Origin: Okeanomitos corallinicola TIOX110
Lineage (GTDB): Bacteria > Cyanobacteriota > Cyanobacteriia > Cyanobacteriales > Nostocaceae
Direction of reading: 5' to 3'
Length of the DNA: 64,000 nucleotides
NCBI RefSeq assembly: GCF_038050375.1
Contig: NZ_CP150886.1
Location: forward strand, 62,001 to 126,000
Shown here piece after piece: positions 9,995 to 18,495 of this stretch; within the stretch, counting starts at the first letter, position 1, and every line of letters begins with the position of its first letter. The notes beneath the pieces are model-generated. The model had not been told where the DNA came from. It did not search any database and was given only the letters and a program-made list of their open reading frames with translations. Position numbers and translations under genes: made by a program.

Positions 9995-10248
9995 ACTTCA
10001 TTCAATCTTCTTAAAATATGTGCTAACAACATTAATCCGGCATTTCCTACACTTAAAATAATCACCGCTACTACTCCAATCATCCAATCATCTCGCAAAA
10101 TAGATATGAGAAGAATCATGATTGATGTTTTGCTAGAAATGCTGCCAAAAGCTAACATTTTTTGCCAAGTATCATCAGTTTTCCAAGCTTCATAAATGGG
10201 TATTAGTAAGGCTAATATCATTGCCATCATGACTATTTCTAAGTTCAT
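9991..10248 (-). CDS. mrpF: Mrp-type antiporter subunit F
   Basis: This is an 85-residue protein with three membrane helices (IVMMAMILALLIPIYEAW, then SIMILLISILRD and VVAVIILSVGNAGLMLLAH). A longer frame opens at 10299, but the start at 10248 is preferred. It has a strong Shine-Dalgarno sequence (GAAGGAGG) upstream, and MNLEIV gives the normal family length. The first codons lie within the 3' end of mrpE, an overlap of about 59 bases. Confidence 0.82.
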   Translation of the reverse strand: MNLEIVMMAMILALLIPIYEAWKTDDTWQKMLAFGSISSKTSIMILLISILRDDWMIGVVAVIILSVGNAGLMLLAHILRRLNEV

Positions 10249-10630
10249 TTTTGTTTTTCCTCCTTCTAATTTCGTGAACTTCATACCACCCTTCTTCATG
10301 GTATTTTAAAACAATAGTTTTTGGTGTAAAGGTAATCAAAAAGATATCTAAGAATATTAGATGTAATGATCGCTTGGGTTTCACCCTTTCCATGATTATT
10401 TCTTCATGATGATGTGGAAATAGCATAATTTCCAATGCTTCTTTAAAAGCGATAGGAACAGCCGCCACAATTTTAATAATTACTCTCAACCATTCTTTTA
10501 ATTTCTCTTTTGATGTCCGACCACGAGGTAAAACTATGGCAATAATTACACCGATAATGATATTTGTGATACTCAAATCAGATGTAAGTAAAAACCAAAT
10601 TGTTAGTCTTAATATTAAACTGCCAATCAT
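10190..10630 (-). CDS. mrpE: Mrp-type antiporter subunit E
   Basis: The protein has about 146 residues from the chosen start. N-terminal membrane helices (MIGSLILRLTIWFLLTSDLS, then NIIIGVIIAIVLPRG) are followed by the cytoplasmic MnhE domain with LIFLDIFLITFTPKTIVL. I chose the ATG at 10630 because it overlaps the mrpD stop as ATGA, matching the neighbouring junctions. An in-frame ATG at 10645 would add five residues. The C-terminus runs past the mrpF start, which is unusually long and may be a lengthened, non-essential tail. Confidence 0.8.
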   Translation of the reverse strand: MIGSLILRLTIWFLLTSDLSITNIIIGVIIAIVLPRGRTSKEKLKEWLRVIIKIVAAVPIAFKEALEIMLFPHHHEEIIMERVKPKRSLHLIFLDIFLITFTPKTIVLKYHEEGWYEVHEIRRRKNKNELRNSHDGNDISLTNTHL

Positions 10631-12060
10631 GCTAATGCCATCCAAAATAAGAGGACTAAAGTTAGACTCATCACCCCAATTAAATGTTCAATCTGTTCAA
10701 ATAAACGGGGAATATAAACTGATACTTTTTTGATAATTAGGTGATATATTGACCAACCAATGGCTATAGTGATCAGTGCTTTGATAATTTTATCTAAACT
10801 GTAGGCTTCTAAATAGACGATATTCCCTACAAATAAACCAGAAATTAATAATGTAATTGCTATCCAAAAACCCGGCTTAGTGTTAATTTCTGCATCTTTT
10901 GTATGGGGTAAAAAGATAAATTTAGCAAAGGAAATTGCTGTACCTACAGCAGCAATATTCATGCAGATAACTTGCCAAGGGAGTAAATCTTTTGTAGTTA
11001 ATGCTTTAGCACCAAAACCTGCTAATAAAGGAAAACCAGAAATTGATAAACTAGCTATAACTAAAGGTATCCAAATTTTTGTATTAATAGGTTTATATTT
11101 TAGTTCTTTAAAACTGCGACTGGGTAAAGAACCTGCCATCAAAAATAAAGATGATTTTACCAGTCCATGTGTCATTGCATAAAATCCACCTACTGCTGGT
11201 GCAGCGAGAATAAAACCTAACTGGGAAATAGTATGAAAGGCTAACATCCGTTTGGTATCTTTTTCAAATACCGCATAGGAAACACCCATTAAAGCTGTTC
11301 CTACACCAAAAATTCTGACGATAGCTTCAATTTCTTCACTCACTACAGCACAGCGTAATAAAGGTAAAACACTAGCTTTAACTACAACCCCTGACAGCAA
11401 TGCAGATACTGGTGTTTCTGATTCAGAATGGGTTAAAGGTAGCCATAAACCAGAGACAAAAATACCAGCTTTAATTAATAGTCCTAGAAAAATTAATGCT
11501 AGTGCTTCCGGTGGTGAATCTTTTAAACCAGCAAAGTTAAAGGCATGATGTTTTTCGTAAACTAATACTGCACCAACCAGATAAAATAACATGGCGGTGT
11601 TGCTAATTAATAAATAGCGTAAACCTACCCAAATTGAGCGATCGCTGCGGGGATAGGAAATTAATAAAAAAGCTGCAATACCACTAACTTCTAAGGCTAC
11701 ATATAAACTAATAAAATCTGCACAGATAAAAGCAGCATTTAAACTACCATGAATAATGAGAATTTGAGCATAGAAAAAATATGTTTTATCACTAGACCAA
11801 CAATAAATAATTACCGCAGCCGTAACTATAGCATTAGTTAAAATAAAATAAGCACTTAATTGATCAGCGACTAATTTAACACCAAAATTGTCCAGTAAAT
11901 TTAGTTTTAATGGTGATGGTTCTAGAAATAATTGAATAGAGTAGGCAGCAGATGCTAATACCCCCCACAATGTCAAATGGCGGTTAATTTTGGGAGCTAA
12001 AAAGATACTAAATCCCAGTAAAAATGGGATAGCAATCCAGACAATAGTAATGTTATTCAT
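10627..12060 (-). CDS. mrpD: Mrp-type antiporter subunit D (NuoL/M/N-like)
   Basis: This 477-residue, roughly 14-helix membrane protein belongs to the proton-channel family shared with complex I NuoM/NuoN. Visible family features are the central FISLYVALEVSGIAAFLLIS helix with its conserved Glu, AGIFVSGLWLPLTHSESETP before the broken helix, and the Lys-rich FEKDTKRMLAFHTISQLGFI. It is the only full-length NuoL/M-type subunit in the operon because a long MrpA is missing, so it probably forms the main ion pathway together with MrpC. Its ATG overlaps the mrpC stop by four bases. Confidence 0.88.
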   Translation of the reverse strand: MNNITIVWIAIPFLLGFSIFLAPKINRHLTLWGVLASAAYSIQLFLEPSPLKLNLLDNFGVKLVADQLSAYFILTNAIVTAAVIIYCWSSDKTYFFYAQILIIHGSLNAAFICADFISLYVALEVSGIAAFLLISYPRSDRSIWVGLRYLLISNTAMLFYLVGAVLVYEKHHAFNFAGLKDSPPEALALIFLGLLIKAGIFVSGLWLPLTHSESETPVSALLSGVVVKASVLPLLRCAVVSEEIEAIVRIFGVGTALMGVSYAVFEKDTKRMLAFHTISQLGFILAAPAVGGFYAMTHGLVKSSLFLMAGSLPSRSFKELKYKPINTKIWIPLVIASLSISGFPLLAGFGAKALTTKDLLPWQVICMNIAAVGTAISFAKFIFLPHTKDAEINTKPGFWIAITLLISGLFVGNIVYLEAYSLDKIIKALITIAIGWSIYHLIIKKVSVYIPRLFEQIEHLIGVMSLTLVLLFWMALA

Positions 12061-12392
12061 GGTGTATTATTTTTCTCAATTTCGCTGCTTTCTAAAGTGG
12101 GGTTATCCCTTGCTAATTTCATCACACCAACTAGCATTAAAGCCTGAATTGAAAAGCCAATTACAATAGCTGTTAAAATCACAGCTTGAGGAACTGGATC
12201 AGCATAAGTAGCTTTTTTTCCTTCAGAAATAATGGGAGTTAATAAACCTTCTATTGATGCAATTAGTACATAAAAAGCAATTACTCCTGTACTCATTACA
12301 TCCATAGAAATAATCTTCATCACCAGATTTTTTTTGAGGATGATGCCGAAAAATCCGCATAGTATTGTTGCCAGTACACAAGCTTCTAACAC
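12057..12392 (-). CDS. mrpC: Mrp-type antiporter subunit C (NuoK-like)
   Basis: The 111-residue protein has three membrane helices and is homologous to complex I NuoK. It begins LEACVLATILCGFFGIILKKN and contains the family element DPVPQAVILTAIVIGFSIQA in helix 3. It is the first gene of the C-D-E-F-G-A-B operon. The operon promoter should lie in the 183-base gap shared with the divergent ATPase gene at 12576. Confidence 0.87.
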   Translation of the reverse strand: MLEACVLATILCGFFGIILKKNLVMKIISMDVMSTGVIAFYVLIASIEGLLTPIISEGKKATYADPVPQAVILTAIVIGFSIQALMLVGVMKLARDNPTLESSEIEKNNTP

Positions 12393-12575
12393 GGTAATTA
12401 CCTACAGAATAGGGATGGAAAATACACACTTAACTGATAGTCAGGAATTTACAGATAAATTTTTGAAACTTATTTAAAGTGTTAGATTATTATTAGCACG
12501 AATCTTTAGTGCTAAATTCAGATAGGCACTAAATATTTCTGATGATAACTATAGTTGTACCTAATGATTTGATTT

Positions 12576-13703
12576 ATGCTTCCCCTAACAGCACCAGACC
12601 CAATTCAAGACCAGAAACCAGTGGATTTTAATTTGTCTACTTCCCTACAATTAATTGGTCGTTCTCTCGAATTTGAGCGGATTGTGGAAATACTTGCCCA
12701 GGATGGTGATTTACTGATTACAGGAGTACCGGGCAGTGGTAGACGCACTTTAGTGAAGGTGGCAGCCCAAGAAGTGAGTGCAGTTGTTTTAGATATAGAC
12801 TGTATTCGGGCGACAGATGGGGAAAGATTTATACAACTACTCACGGAAGCAGTTAACCAAAACTGGGAAGCTGATAAAATCATCAATTGGGTTAAGCAAA
12901 ATGGCAGTAATTTTTTTATTGTTAGCACTGAAAGTAAACTTAAATTATTACGTCCTCTCAATCAAAAACAGTTATGGCAAGCATTTATAATTGTGATTGA
13001 GTTGTTACAAATTATGGCTAATTCTCTAGAACAGAGAATTGTTTTAATTTTGCAAAGTTTTCCTCATCTGCGTTCGTGGGATCGTCAGGGTTTGTGGGAA
13101 TCAACTTTAAGAAAAGAAATTAAATCTCATCCCCATGTTAGTTATGTTTTGTTAGCAACAATTGCTGAAACTAATCACCAACAATATGATAGTATTTTTC
13201 CTCTGGAAACTATAGAATTAGCACCTTTATCTAGAGATGTTTTAGCGTTATGGGCAAGGGAAATTTTACACACAGAAAATATTAAATTTGATCCTCATTC
13301 TCAGGCATTACCAATATTTTTAGATGCAGTGCAAGGAAACATTGGTGATGCTATGGCTTTAATCCGGCGGTTATTAATCTTGCAACATCCCCAAGGTTTG
13401 ATTACTGAACAACAAGTCAAGCAGGTAATTGAAGATATTCTCAAAGATTTATCTATTACCTATGAATCTTTATTAATGTTATTACCACCTAGTCAAATTC
13501 ATCTGTTAGAATCTTTGGCAGTTGCTCCTACAGATAAACCTCAAAGTAAAGAATATATTCAAAAGCATGGACTTTCACGAGGTGGAAGTTTACAAGGGGC
13601 TTTAACTGGTTTACAACATAAAGGTTTAATTTACAGTGCTGAACAAGGTTATCGGTTAGCTTTACCTTTATTAGCTTTGTGGTTAAAACAAAGGTTGAGT
13701 TAA
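12576..13703 (+). CDS. P-loop ATPase of AAA/STAND type, function unknown
   Basis: In this 375-residue protein, residues about 27-58 read LIGRSLEFERIVEIL followed by LLITGVPGSGRRTLV. This is a Walker A-like loop with Arg-Arg where Lys-Thr/Ser is usual. The VVLDIDCIRATDGERF segment and the IVLILQSFPHLRSWDRQGLW region (Walker B side) follow. The C-terminal third looks like a helical sensor and winged-helix part (GALTGLQHKGLIYSAEQGYR). Such architecture fits regulatory or chaperone ATPases of the ORC/Cdc6/STAND group. I cannot name a substrate. It is divergent from the antiporter operon. Confidence 0.6.
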   Translation: MLPLTAPDPIQDQKPVDFNLSTSLQLIGRSLEFERIVEILAQDGDLLITGVPGSGRRTLVKVAAQEVSAVVLDIDCIRATDGERFIQLLTEAVNQNWEADKIINWVKQNGSNFFIVSTESKLKLLRPLNQKQLWQAFIIVIELLQIMANSLEQRIVLILQSFPHLRSWDRQGLWESTLRKEIKSHPHVSYVLLATIAETNHQQYDSIFPLETIELAPLSRDVLALWAREILHTENIKFDPHSQALPIFLDAVQGNIGDAMALIRRLLILQHPQGLITEQQVKQVIEDILKDLSITYESLLMLLPPSQIHLLESLAVAPTDKPQSKEYIQKHGLSRGGSLQGALTGLQHKGLIYSAEQGYRLALPLLALWLKQRLS

Positions 13704-13817
13704 GTAATTTGGCACTGAAAATTATTGCTGAATACTTACATATTAATCTATTTGTGCGTATTTTACTTTTCTCATACTGTATATAATATTAGAAAGTCAA
13801 AGGAAGGAGTAACGATT

Positions 13818-14057
13818 ATGACTACTGAACGGGAATATCGAGAATGGCAAGAGAAAATCAGAAAAGTTAGAGGACAAAGAACAATATCTAAGCCTGTAAA
13901 TAAACCTGTAAAATCTTATAGTTCAGGTTTGCTAATTATGTTTTTTCTAATTTTAATTGGTGGTTTGTTGGCTTTAAAAGTTAATACTAGCAATCAAGAA
14001 CCAGTACCTAGTAATCAAAAGGAAAATTTAGAATATCTGAATCCCACAAAAACTTGA
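13818..14057 (+). CDS. Small single-pass membrane protein
   Basis: The 79-residue protein has a charged N-terminal helix (TEREYREWQEKIRKVRGQR), one transmembrane segment (about 37-57, GLLIMFFLILIGGLLALKV) and a short polar tail. The open frame begins upstream at 13725, but ATG 13818 follows the strong Shine-Dalgarno sequence AGGAAGGAG and gives a sensible N-terminus, so I take that start. It converges with the sugar kinase gene, with only 12 bases between the stops. The function is unknown. Confidence 0.6.
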   Translation: MTTEREYREWQEKIRKVRGQRTISKPVNKPVKSYSSGLLIMFFLILIGGLLALKVNTSNQEPVPSNQKENLEYLNPTKT

Positions 14058-14069
14058 AATGTGGTATTT

Positions 14070-14927
14070 TTAATTTTCCATCCAACGACGTGAACCAAAA
14101 TATTTACAAGCTTTTGCGGCAATATTACTAGCTAGTGCTAAAGCATCAGTAAAACTTGTCTGCAAAATATAATGACAAAATGCACCATGAAAAATATCAC
14201 CAGCACCTAATGTATCTACAACTTCAATTTTAGCAACTGGGATCAAACCTCTATTATTATTACTAATGTATTCTATGGGATTTTCTCCTTGAGTAATAGC
14301 TATATGGGGAATTTTAAAGTCTCGTAAATAATTTAAAACTTCTGTTTTACTTTTACAATTGGGAGGATAAAAGTTAGCTGAACAAATAGCATAATCTACA
14401 AATGGTAATATTTCCTCAAATCCTGGTTTCCAACTTCCTCCGTCAATTACTATGGGAATATTTTTTTGTTTGGCATTTTCGGCAATAATTTTACTTACTG
14501 CTATTTGATGTCCATCAATTAAAATAATATCAATATTTTCTAAAATATTGGTAGGAATAGAGTTAATATCAGCTTGTGTTTTTACAGCATTGATGGAAAT
14601 TATTGCTCTCTCTCCTGTACTTTGAGTAACGATAATTGATGATACTGGTGGTGATGTTTGTTTACTAGTATTTAAATCAATTATTTCAACTTGGTAATTT
14701 GCTAAATCTGTACTAATTAATTGTGTAATATGATGTGAACCTAGTACACCTAAAAGTTTTGCTTGATTACCCAAGTAACTAAATGTAACAGATGCATTTG
14801 TGGCTGGGCCACCTGATGCTACAGTATAATCATCAGCGACTAATTTTTGATTATTCTGTGGTGGTGATTGGGCAAGATAAATTAAATCCAAGGTAATTAG
14901 ACCAATAAATAAAGCAAATTTTGTCAT
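14070..14927 (-). CDS. PfkB-family sugar kinase
   Basis: The 285-residue protein shows the ribokinase/PfkB fold. An N-terminal GG motif (VASGGPATNASVTFSYLG) contacts the sugar. The C-terminal signature DTLGAGDIFHGAFCHYILQ contains the catalytic Asp and the anion hole. The family phosphorylates sugars or nucleosides with ATP. Near the active site IDGGSWKPGFEEILPFVDYA and AITQGENP are typical, but the specific substrate is not evident. It is somewhat short compared with ribokinase (about 305 residues). Confidence 0.8.
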   Translation of the reverse strand: MTKFALFIGLITLDLIYLAQSPPQNNQKLVADDYTVASGGPATNASVTFSYLGNQAKLLGVLGSHHITQLISTDLANYQVEIIDLNTSKQTSPPVSSIIVTQSTGERAIISINAVKTQADINSIPTNILENIDIILIDGHQIAVSKIIAENAKQKNIPIVIDGGSWKPGFEEILPFVDYAICSANFYPPNCKSKTEVLNYLRDFKIPHIAITQGENPIEYISNNNRGLIPVAKIEVVDTLGAGDIFHGAFCHYILQTSFTDALALASNIAAKACKYFGSRRWMEN

Positions 14928-14994
14928 TGGTAATTTATATATAGTTGGTAATTAGGCAAATTATAGAATATTTTATCTACATTATTTGTTAAAA

Positions 14995-15123
14995 ATGTTA
15001 TCTGAATGCTATACAGATGCAGTTGATAACTTAAGTAATGAATATGATGTTAATTTTCCTGATGTTTGTCCTTTTTCTCAGGATTTAGCTGTTTTGTTAA
15101 ATAATAAGTTTTGGGAAATTTAA
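14995..15123 (+). pseudogene. DUF29-like C-terminal remnant
   Basis: A 42-codon frame reads LSECYTDAVDNLSNEYD, then CPFSQDLAVLLNNKFW before its stop. Its end resembles the C-terminus of the cyanobacterial DUF29 family (CPFxxxxLLxxxFW). The family is about 150 residues long, so only the last quarter remains. It ends 14 bases before rsmI and may now only act as its leader. The assignment rests on recall of the family pattern and is tentative. Confidence 0.35.
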
Positions 15124-15137
15124 TGTGAAATATTATT

Positions 15138-15995
15138 ATGCAAAGTGAACCCAAACCAGGAACTTTATATATTGTCGGCACACCGATTGGTAATCTCGAA
15201 GATATGACTTTTCGGGCTGTGAGAATCTTACAAGCTGTAGATATAATTGCGGCAGAAGATACTAGACATACAGGAAAATTGCTGCAACATTTTCAAGTGA
15301 AAACTCCGCAGATGAGTTATCATGAACACAACCGTAATAGTCGCATTCCGGAAATATTAGAATATTTGCAATTTGGTAAAGCGATTGCTCTGGTTAGTGA
15401 TGCGGGAATGCCAGGAATTTCTGACCCAGGATATGAATTAGTAAAAGCTTGTGTGGAAGCAGAAATAACAGTTGTACCTATTCCTGGGGCCAGTGCAGTA
15501 ATTACTGCTTTAAGTGCATCGGGATTAGCAACAGATAAATTTATTTTTGAAGGTTTTTTACCTGCTAAAAGTCAACAGCGACGGCAAAAGTTAGAATATC
15601 TACAAGCAGAAGCTAGAACATTGGTTTTCTACGAATCACCCCATCGGTTGCGGGATACATTAAAAGATTTAGAAACTGTTTTAGGAAGCGATCGCCAAAT
15701 AGTTATAGCACGAGAACTAACTAAATTATATGAAGAATTTTGGCATGGGACAACCAGTGAAGCGATCGCTCATTACCAGCAACAAGAACCCCAAGGGGAA
15801 TACACCCTTTTATTAGCAGGAATAGAACCTAGTAAACCACAAATCACAGAAGCAGAACTTAAAACCGAATTATTAGCAATGATGAAACAAGGTATTTCCC
15901 GTTCCCAAGCTAGTAGACAATTAGCTAAAGAAATATCAGTTTCTCGGAACAAATTATATCAGTTGGCTTTGACGATTGAATTAGATGATGAATAA
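15138..15995 (+). CDS. rsmI: 16S rRNA 2'-O-ribose C1402 methyltransferase RsmI
   Basis: This 285-residue SAM-dependent enzyme methylates the ribose of C1402 in the decoding centre of 16S rRNA. It shows the full tetrapyrrole-methylase-type signature set: YIVGTPIGNLEDMTFRAV at the N-terminus, AAEDTRHTGKLL, SDAGMPGISDPGYELV, PIPGASAVITALSASGL and the late FYESPHRL motif. Length and motif order are canonical. A C-terminal helical extension (KQGISRSQASRQLAKEI) resembles the small RsmI HTH domain. Confidence 0.95.
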   Translation: MQSEPKPGTLYIVGTPIGNLEDMTFRAVRILQAVDIIAAEDTRHTGKLLQHFQVKTPQMSYHEHNRNSRIPEILEYLQFGKAIALVSDAGMPGISDPGYELVKACVEAEITVVPIPGASAVITALSASGLATDKFIFEGFLPAKSQQRRQKLEYLQAEARTLVFYESPHRLRDTLKDLETVLGSDRQIVIARELTKLYEEFWHGTTSEAIAHYQQQEPQGEYTLLLAGIEPSKPQITEAELKTELLAMMKQGISRSQASRQLAKEISVSRNKLYQLALTIELDDE

Positions 15996-16485
15996 ATACA
16001 GCCTGGCAGAACAAAACCCTCACAAAATCCTTGTAGTGCGGGCATTTTACCCCTCAAGTCTAACTAATAACAGCGGGAAGTGCCGTACCCAAGAAGAAAT
16101 GTTTATATAGGGTTAATTATTATACTCGAAATGGCTTAACCATTTGATTCTAGAGGGTTTAGCAGTGCTAAACCCCTACAAATCTAGGTTTTTCGTAATC
16201 TCGCAAAAGTCCATGTTCCAAGCATTTTATATTTATTGCTTTTATTCATATTAAATAAATTTAAAAAAATCATGAATCGTTCAAACCAATTAATAGTCAG
16301 GTGAGCCATTTTGCCTTTTACCTGATGCAATAGCAATTCATTAAATTAAATAAGAATAAACTTAATACAATATTTAAAATTCTAAACCCCAACATATCTT
16401 CAACCTGTTTGAGATTGGATAGTTTTGCCAAGTTTGAGGCTAATATTACAATGGATATTATTGACAAATTGAGGACAGAACCAGA
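15996..16485. other. Intergenic region with degenerate repeats
   Basis: There is no gene between rsmI and rpsU. A degenerate copy of a hairpin repeat of the type G-GGCATxxTxCCC lies at about 16035-16055, a relative of the one after the NRPS gene. The symmetrical element listed separately lies at 16155-16175. The AT-rich stretch upstream of 16486 should hold the rpsU promoter, but I could not place it. Confidence 0.5.
16155..16175. repeat. Perfect palindrome with 10-bp arms and 1-nt centre
   Basis: The arms GGGTTTAGCA and TGCTAAACCC are exact complements around a single G, flanked by CTAGA and TCTAG-like bases. A tight loop of this kind is more likely a small dispersed repeat or DNA-binding dyad than an RNA terminator. 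No T-tract follows. Confidence 0.7.
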
Positions 16486-16665
16486 ATGACCCAAGTGCTT
16501 CTAGGAGAAAACGAAGGAATAGATTCAGCCTTGCGTCGCTTTAAACGCCAGGTTTCTAAAGCTGGTATTTTGGCTGATGTAAAGTATCATCGTCACTTTG
16601 AAACTCCCCAGGAAAAACGCAAACGTAAAGCAGTTGCAGCTAGACGGAAACGTCGTTTTAAATAA
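16486..16665 (+). CDS. rpsU: 30S ribosomal protein S21
   Basis: This small basic protein of 59 residues was found by reading the sequence directly. It begins [20 protein letters not shown] and continues [19 protein letters not shown], with the family's Lys/Arg-rich tail [18 protein letters not shown]21 joins the 30S subunit late and helps mRNA binding. A GAGG Shine-Dalgarno sequence precedes the ATG. It stands alone with long flanking intergenic regions. Confidence 0.95.
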   Translation: MTQVLLGENEGIDSALRRFKRQVSKAGILADVKYHRHFETPQEKRKRKAVAARRKRRFK

Positions 16666-16758
16666 ACCTATTCGGTTTGGTATTGGCATTGCTTGAGGAT
16701 AAAATTATAAGCAAGCAAAATCGCTTTACCATGTGCTTAAAAAAAATCAAGTAGCTGC

Positions 16759-16791
16759 GACACACCCCAGATGGAGTGTCATCTTATTTTT
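16759..16791 (+). terminator. Possible rpsU terminator
   Basis: GACAC (16759) pairs with GTGTC (16776-16780), enclosing a partly paired interior, and is followed by ATCTTATTTTT. The stem is short and imperfect, so this is tentative. It lies about 95 bases after the rpsU stop. Confidence 0.35.
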
Positions 16792-16866
16792 GGAACTTTG
16801 CGTTGAAATTTATTAACCTGGTTGGATGGAGTCAGCGGAAATCGCTGCCCATCTACCAAAAGTTGG

Positions 16867-16915
16867 TGATTAGTGATTAGTGATTGGTGATTGGTGATTG
16901 GTGATTGGTGACTAG
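16867..16915. repeat. Heptamer tandem repeat (TGATTAG/TGATTGG)7
   Basis: Seven consecutive 7-base units: two TGATTAG, four TGATTGG and one TGACTAG. It belongs to the same STRR class as the arrays around the S23-like gene and lies just downstream of the pth stop. Confidence 0.85.
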
Positions 16916-16945
16916 GTTATTAATCCTCCCCATCTCCCTACACCC

Positions 16946-17578
16946 TTACGAGTCAGGAGTCCAGCTATTGCAACGGTTCATCGCTTTTTCTACTCCCTGT
17001 TTGAAAGTGAGTTCTACACAATCAACCACAAAGTCTAATACCTGATTCATTAATTTTGATTCTGTCGCAGAGAATTTTCCCAAAACATGAGAAACAGTTT
17101 CAGCATTATCGTCATTAGCTGCACCTTTAGGTTTACCTATCCCAATTCTTAACCGGGAAAAGTTTTGACTATTCAAATGGGAAATAATACTCTTCATCCC
17201 ATTATGTCCACCAGCCGAACCAGATAAACGCAATCGAGTTTTCCCTAACGGTAAATCCATATCATCGTAAATTACCAAGACAGATTCAGAAGGTAACTTA
17301 TACCAACTTGTTACAGATTGGACAGATTGACCTGAACGATTCATATAAGTTAACGGTTTTAAAAGCCGGATTTTGCCACCTTTTGGTGCTAAACCTTCCC
17401 CAAATTGTCCTTGAAACTTACGATTTTCTGATATGGAAATTTGCAAAGCACGGGCAAGAGCATCTATAGCTGCAAAGCCAATATTGTGGCGAGTTTGGTC
17501 ATATTTAGGCTCTGGATTTCCTAAGCCGACGATTAACTGCGGAATTACCAAAGCCGACTGGTTAAGAACTTCTGTCAT
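16946..17578 (-). CDS. pth: Peptidyl-tRNA hydrolase
   Basis: This 210-residue enzyme frees tRNA from prematurely released peptidyl-tRNA. Motifs are the start IVGLGNPEPKYDQTRHNIGF with the catalytic His in RHN, FGEGLAPKGGKIRLLKPLTY, then SVLVIYDDMDLPLGKTRLR with the key Asp, and SGSAGGHNGMKSII. The length is normal. The start lies 6 bases after the tatA stop, so tatA-pth form an operon. The last residues (SWTPDS) are coded by a sequence that looks like another small repeat (GACTCCTGACTC). Confidence 0.95.
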   Translation of the reverse strand: MTEVLNQSALVIPQLIVGLGNPEPKYDQTRHNIGFAAIDALARALQISISENRKFQGQFGEGLAPKGGKIRLLKPLTYMNRSGQSVQSVTSWYKLPSESVLVIYDDMDLPLGKTRLRLSGSAGGHNGMKSIISHLNSQNFSRLRIGIGKPKGAANDDNAETVSHVLGKFSATESKLMNQVLDFVVDCVELTFKQGVEKAMNRCNSWTPDS

Positions 17579-17584
17579 TTTGTA

Positions 17585-17872
17585 CTACACAGTTTTTTCT
17601 TGACTGGTGTTAACAGAAGCAGTTTCTTCCTGCTGAGATTTTTCAGACTCAATTTGCTTAGGTTCAATTTCAGCGGTAGTTTTGACAGTTTCTTGTAACT
17701 TTTCTGCTTCTCGTTTAAACTCGGTCTGAAATTCACTAGAAGCATCTTGGAAACTGCGAATCGTTTTACCCAAACTGCGGCCAATTTCTGGTAGTTTCTT
17801 CGGACCGAAGATTAATAAAGCCACTACCATAATTACAGCCATTTCTGGCAAACCAATACCAAATATATTCAT
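17585..17872 (-). CDS. tatA: Sec-independent protein translocase TatA/E
   Basis: The 95-residue protein has a short N-terminal transmembrane helix (FGIGLPEMAVIMVVALLIFG). The TatA hinge GPKKLPEIGRSLGKTIRSFQ follows, then an amphipathic helix and a charged, Glu-rich tail. TatA multimers form the pathway for folded twin-arginine substrates across the thylakoid and plasma membranes. The Shine-Dalgarno sequence AAAGGA precedes the ATG. In cyanobacteria one TatA-type protein may serve TatB functions too, which I cannot judge here. Confidence 0.88.
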   Translation of the reverse strand: MNIFGIGLPEMAVIMVVALLIFGPKKLPEIGRSLGKTIRSFQDASSEFQTEFKREAEKLQETVKTTAEIEPKQIESEKSQQEETASVNTSQEKTV

Positions 17873-17995
17873 AATGTTTTTCCTTTAGCTCATTTCCAAC
17901 TATAGCAGGAGTCAGAAGAAGAGGGGGTGAGGAGGTGAGGGAGAGAAAAAGATTTTTCCGAATTCCCAATTTCCTGTTCCTTGTTCCCTGATAAC

Positions 17996-18018
17996 TGAAA
18001 AACCCGGACAAGCCGGGT
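17996..18018 (-). terminator. Intrinsic terminator of psbH
   Basis: On the minus strand the sequence reads ACCCGG-CTTGT-CCGGGT followed by TTTTT. This perfect 6-bp GC-rich stem, 5-base loop and T-tract lie about 40 bases after the psbH stop. Confidence 0.8.
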
Positions 18019-18058
18019 ATATGGTAACTTGTATCCAAGTTATGATGGCGTGCAGCAA

Positions 18059-18262
18059 TTAGCCGCCTAGACTGCGCCAATCTACAAGTACATCCTGAAT
18101 TAACAGAGACTTGTTGTAAACTTGCAGAATAATGAGCAAGAATACGAAAAATAAACCCATAAAAACAGCCATTAAGGGTGTTGTCCCCCAACCGGGAGCT
18201 ACTTTACCATATTCAGCGTTTAAGGGTCTGAGGATATCTCCCAATCTAGTCCGTTGTGCCAT
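18059..18262 (-). CDS. psbH: Photosystem II protein PsbH
   Basis: This 67-residue single-pass thylakoid protein stabilises photosystem II around the QB site and assists assembly with CP47. The sequence starts [20 protein letters not shown], has one transmembrane helix ([20 protein letters not shown]) and ends with the lumenal LVDWRSLGG. It has an AGGTGA Shine-Dalgarno sequence and is transcribed away from psbN, which is the conserved cyanobacterial arrangement. Confidence 0.96.
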   Translation of the reverse strand: MAQRTRLGDILRPLNAEYGKVAPGWGTTPLMAVFMGLFFVFLLIILQVYNKSLLIQDVLVDWRSLGG

Positions 18263-18495
18263 AGTTCACCTAAGATTAGTTGCCAAAATTTTTTTTAATT
18301 TTTTTATTCCCCTCTGTAGGATGCTGCAATATTTCAGCAGGATTTTTACCTTACGTTTGGGATGATTCTGACTATGACGATAATACCACTATCAGGGTAG
18401 GGTCGTTTACCTGAGTTTGCTTAATGCTTTTATGGTATTTATGTTAAGTTTCGTAATATTCTATAATATATATCTCATAATATAACTCTAAATTT

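Noticed and set aside
10249-10299. Longer mrpF starting at 10299
   Set aside because: The extra 17 residues (MKKGGMKFTKLEGGKTK) overlap mrpE further. The Shine-Dalgarno sequence GAAGGAGG sits inside them, directly ahead of the ATG at 10248.
15996-16485. Possible tRNA or small RNA gene between rsmI and rpsU
   Set aside because: I looked for cloverleaf arms and strong hairpins and found only the tight palindrome at 16155-16175 and degenerate repeats.
16867-16915. Regular repeats considered as a CRISPR array
   Set aside because: The units are 7 bases long and contiguous without spacers, so they are STRR arrays. No CRISPR array or cas gene is in the window.
17766-18191. 141-codon minus-strand frame across tatA, terminator and psbH
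   Set aside because: It overlaps the real tatA and psbH genes in another frame and spans the psbH terminator, so it is a shadow.
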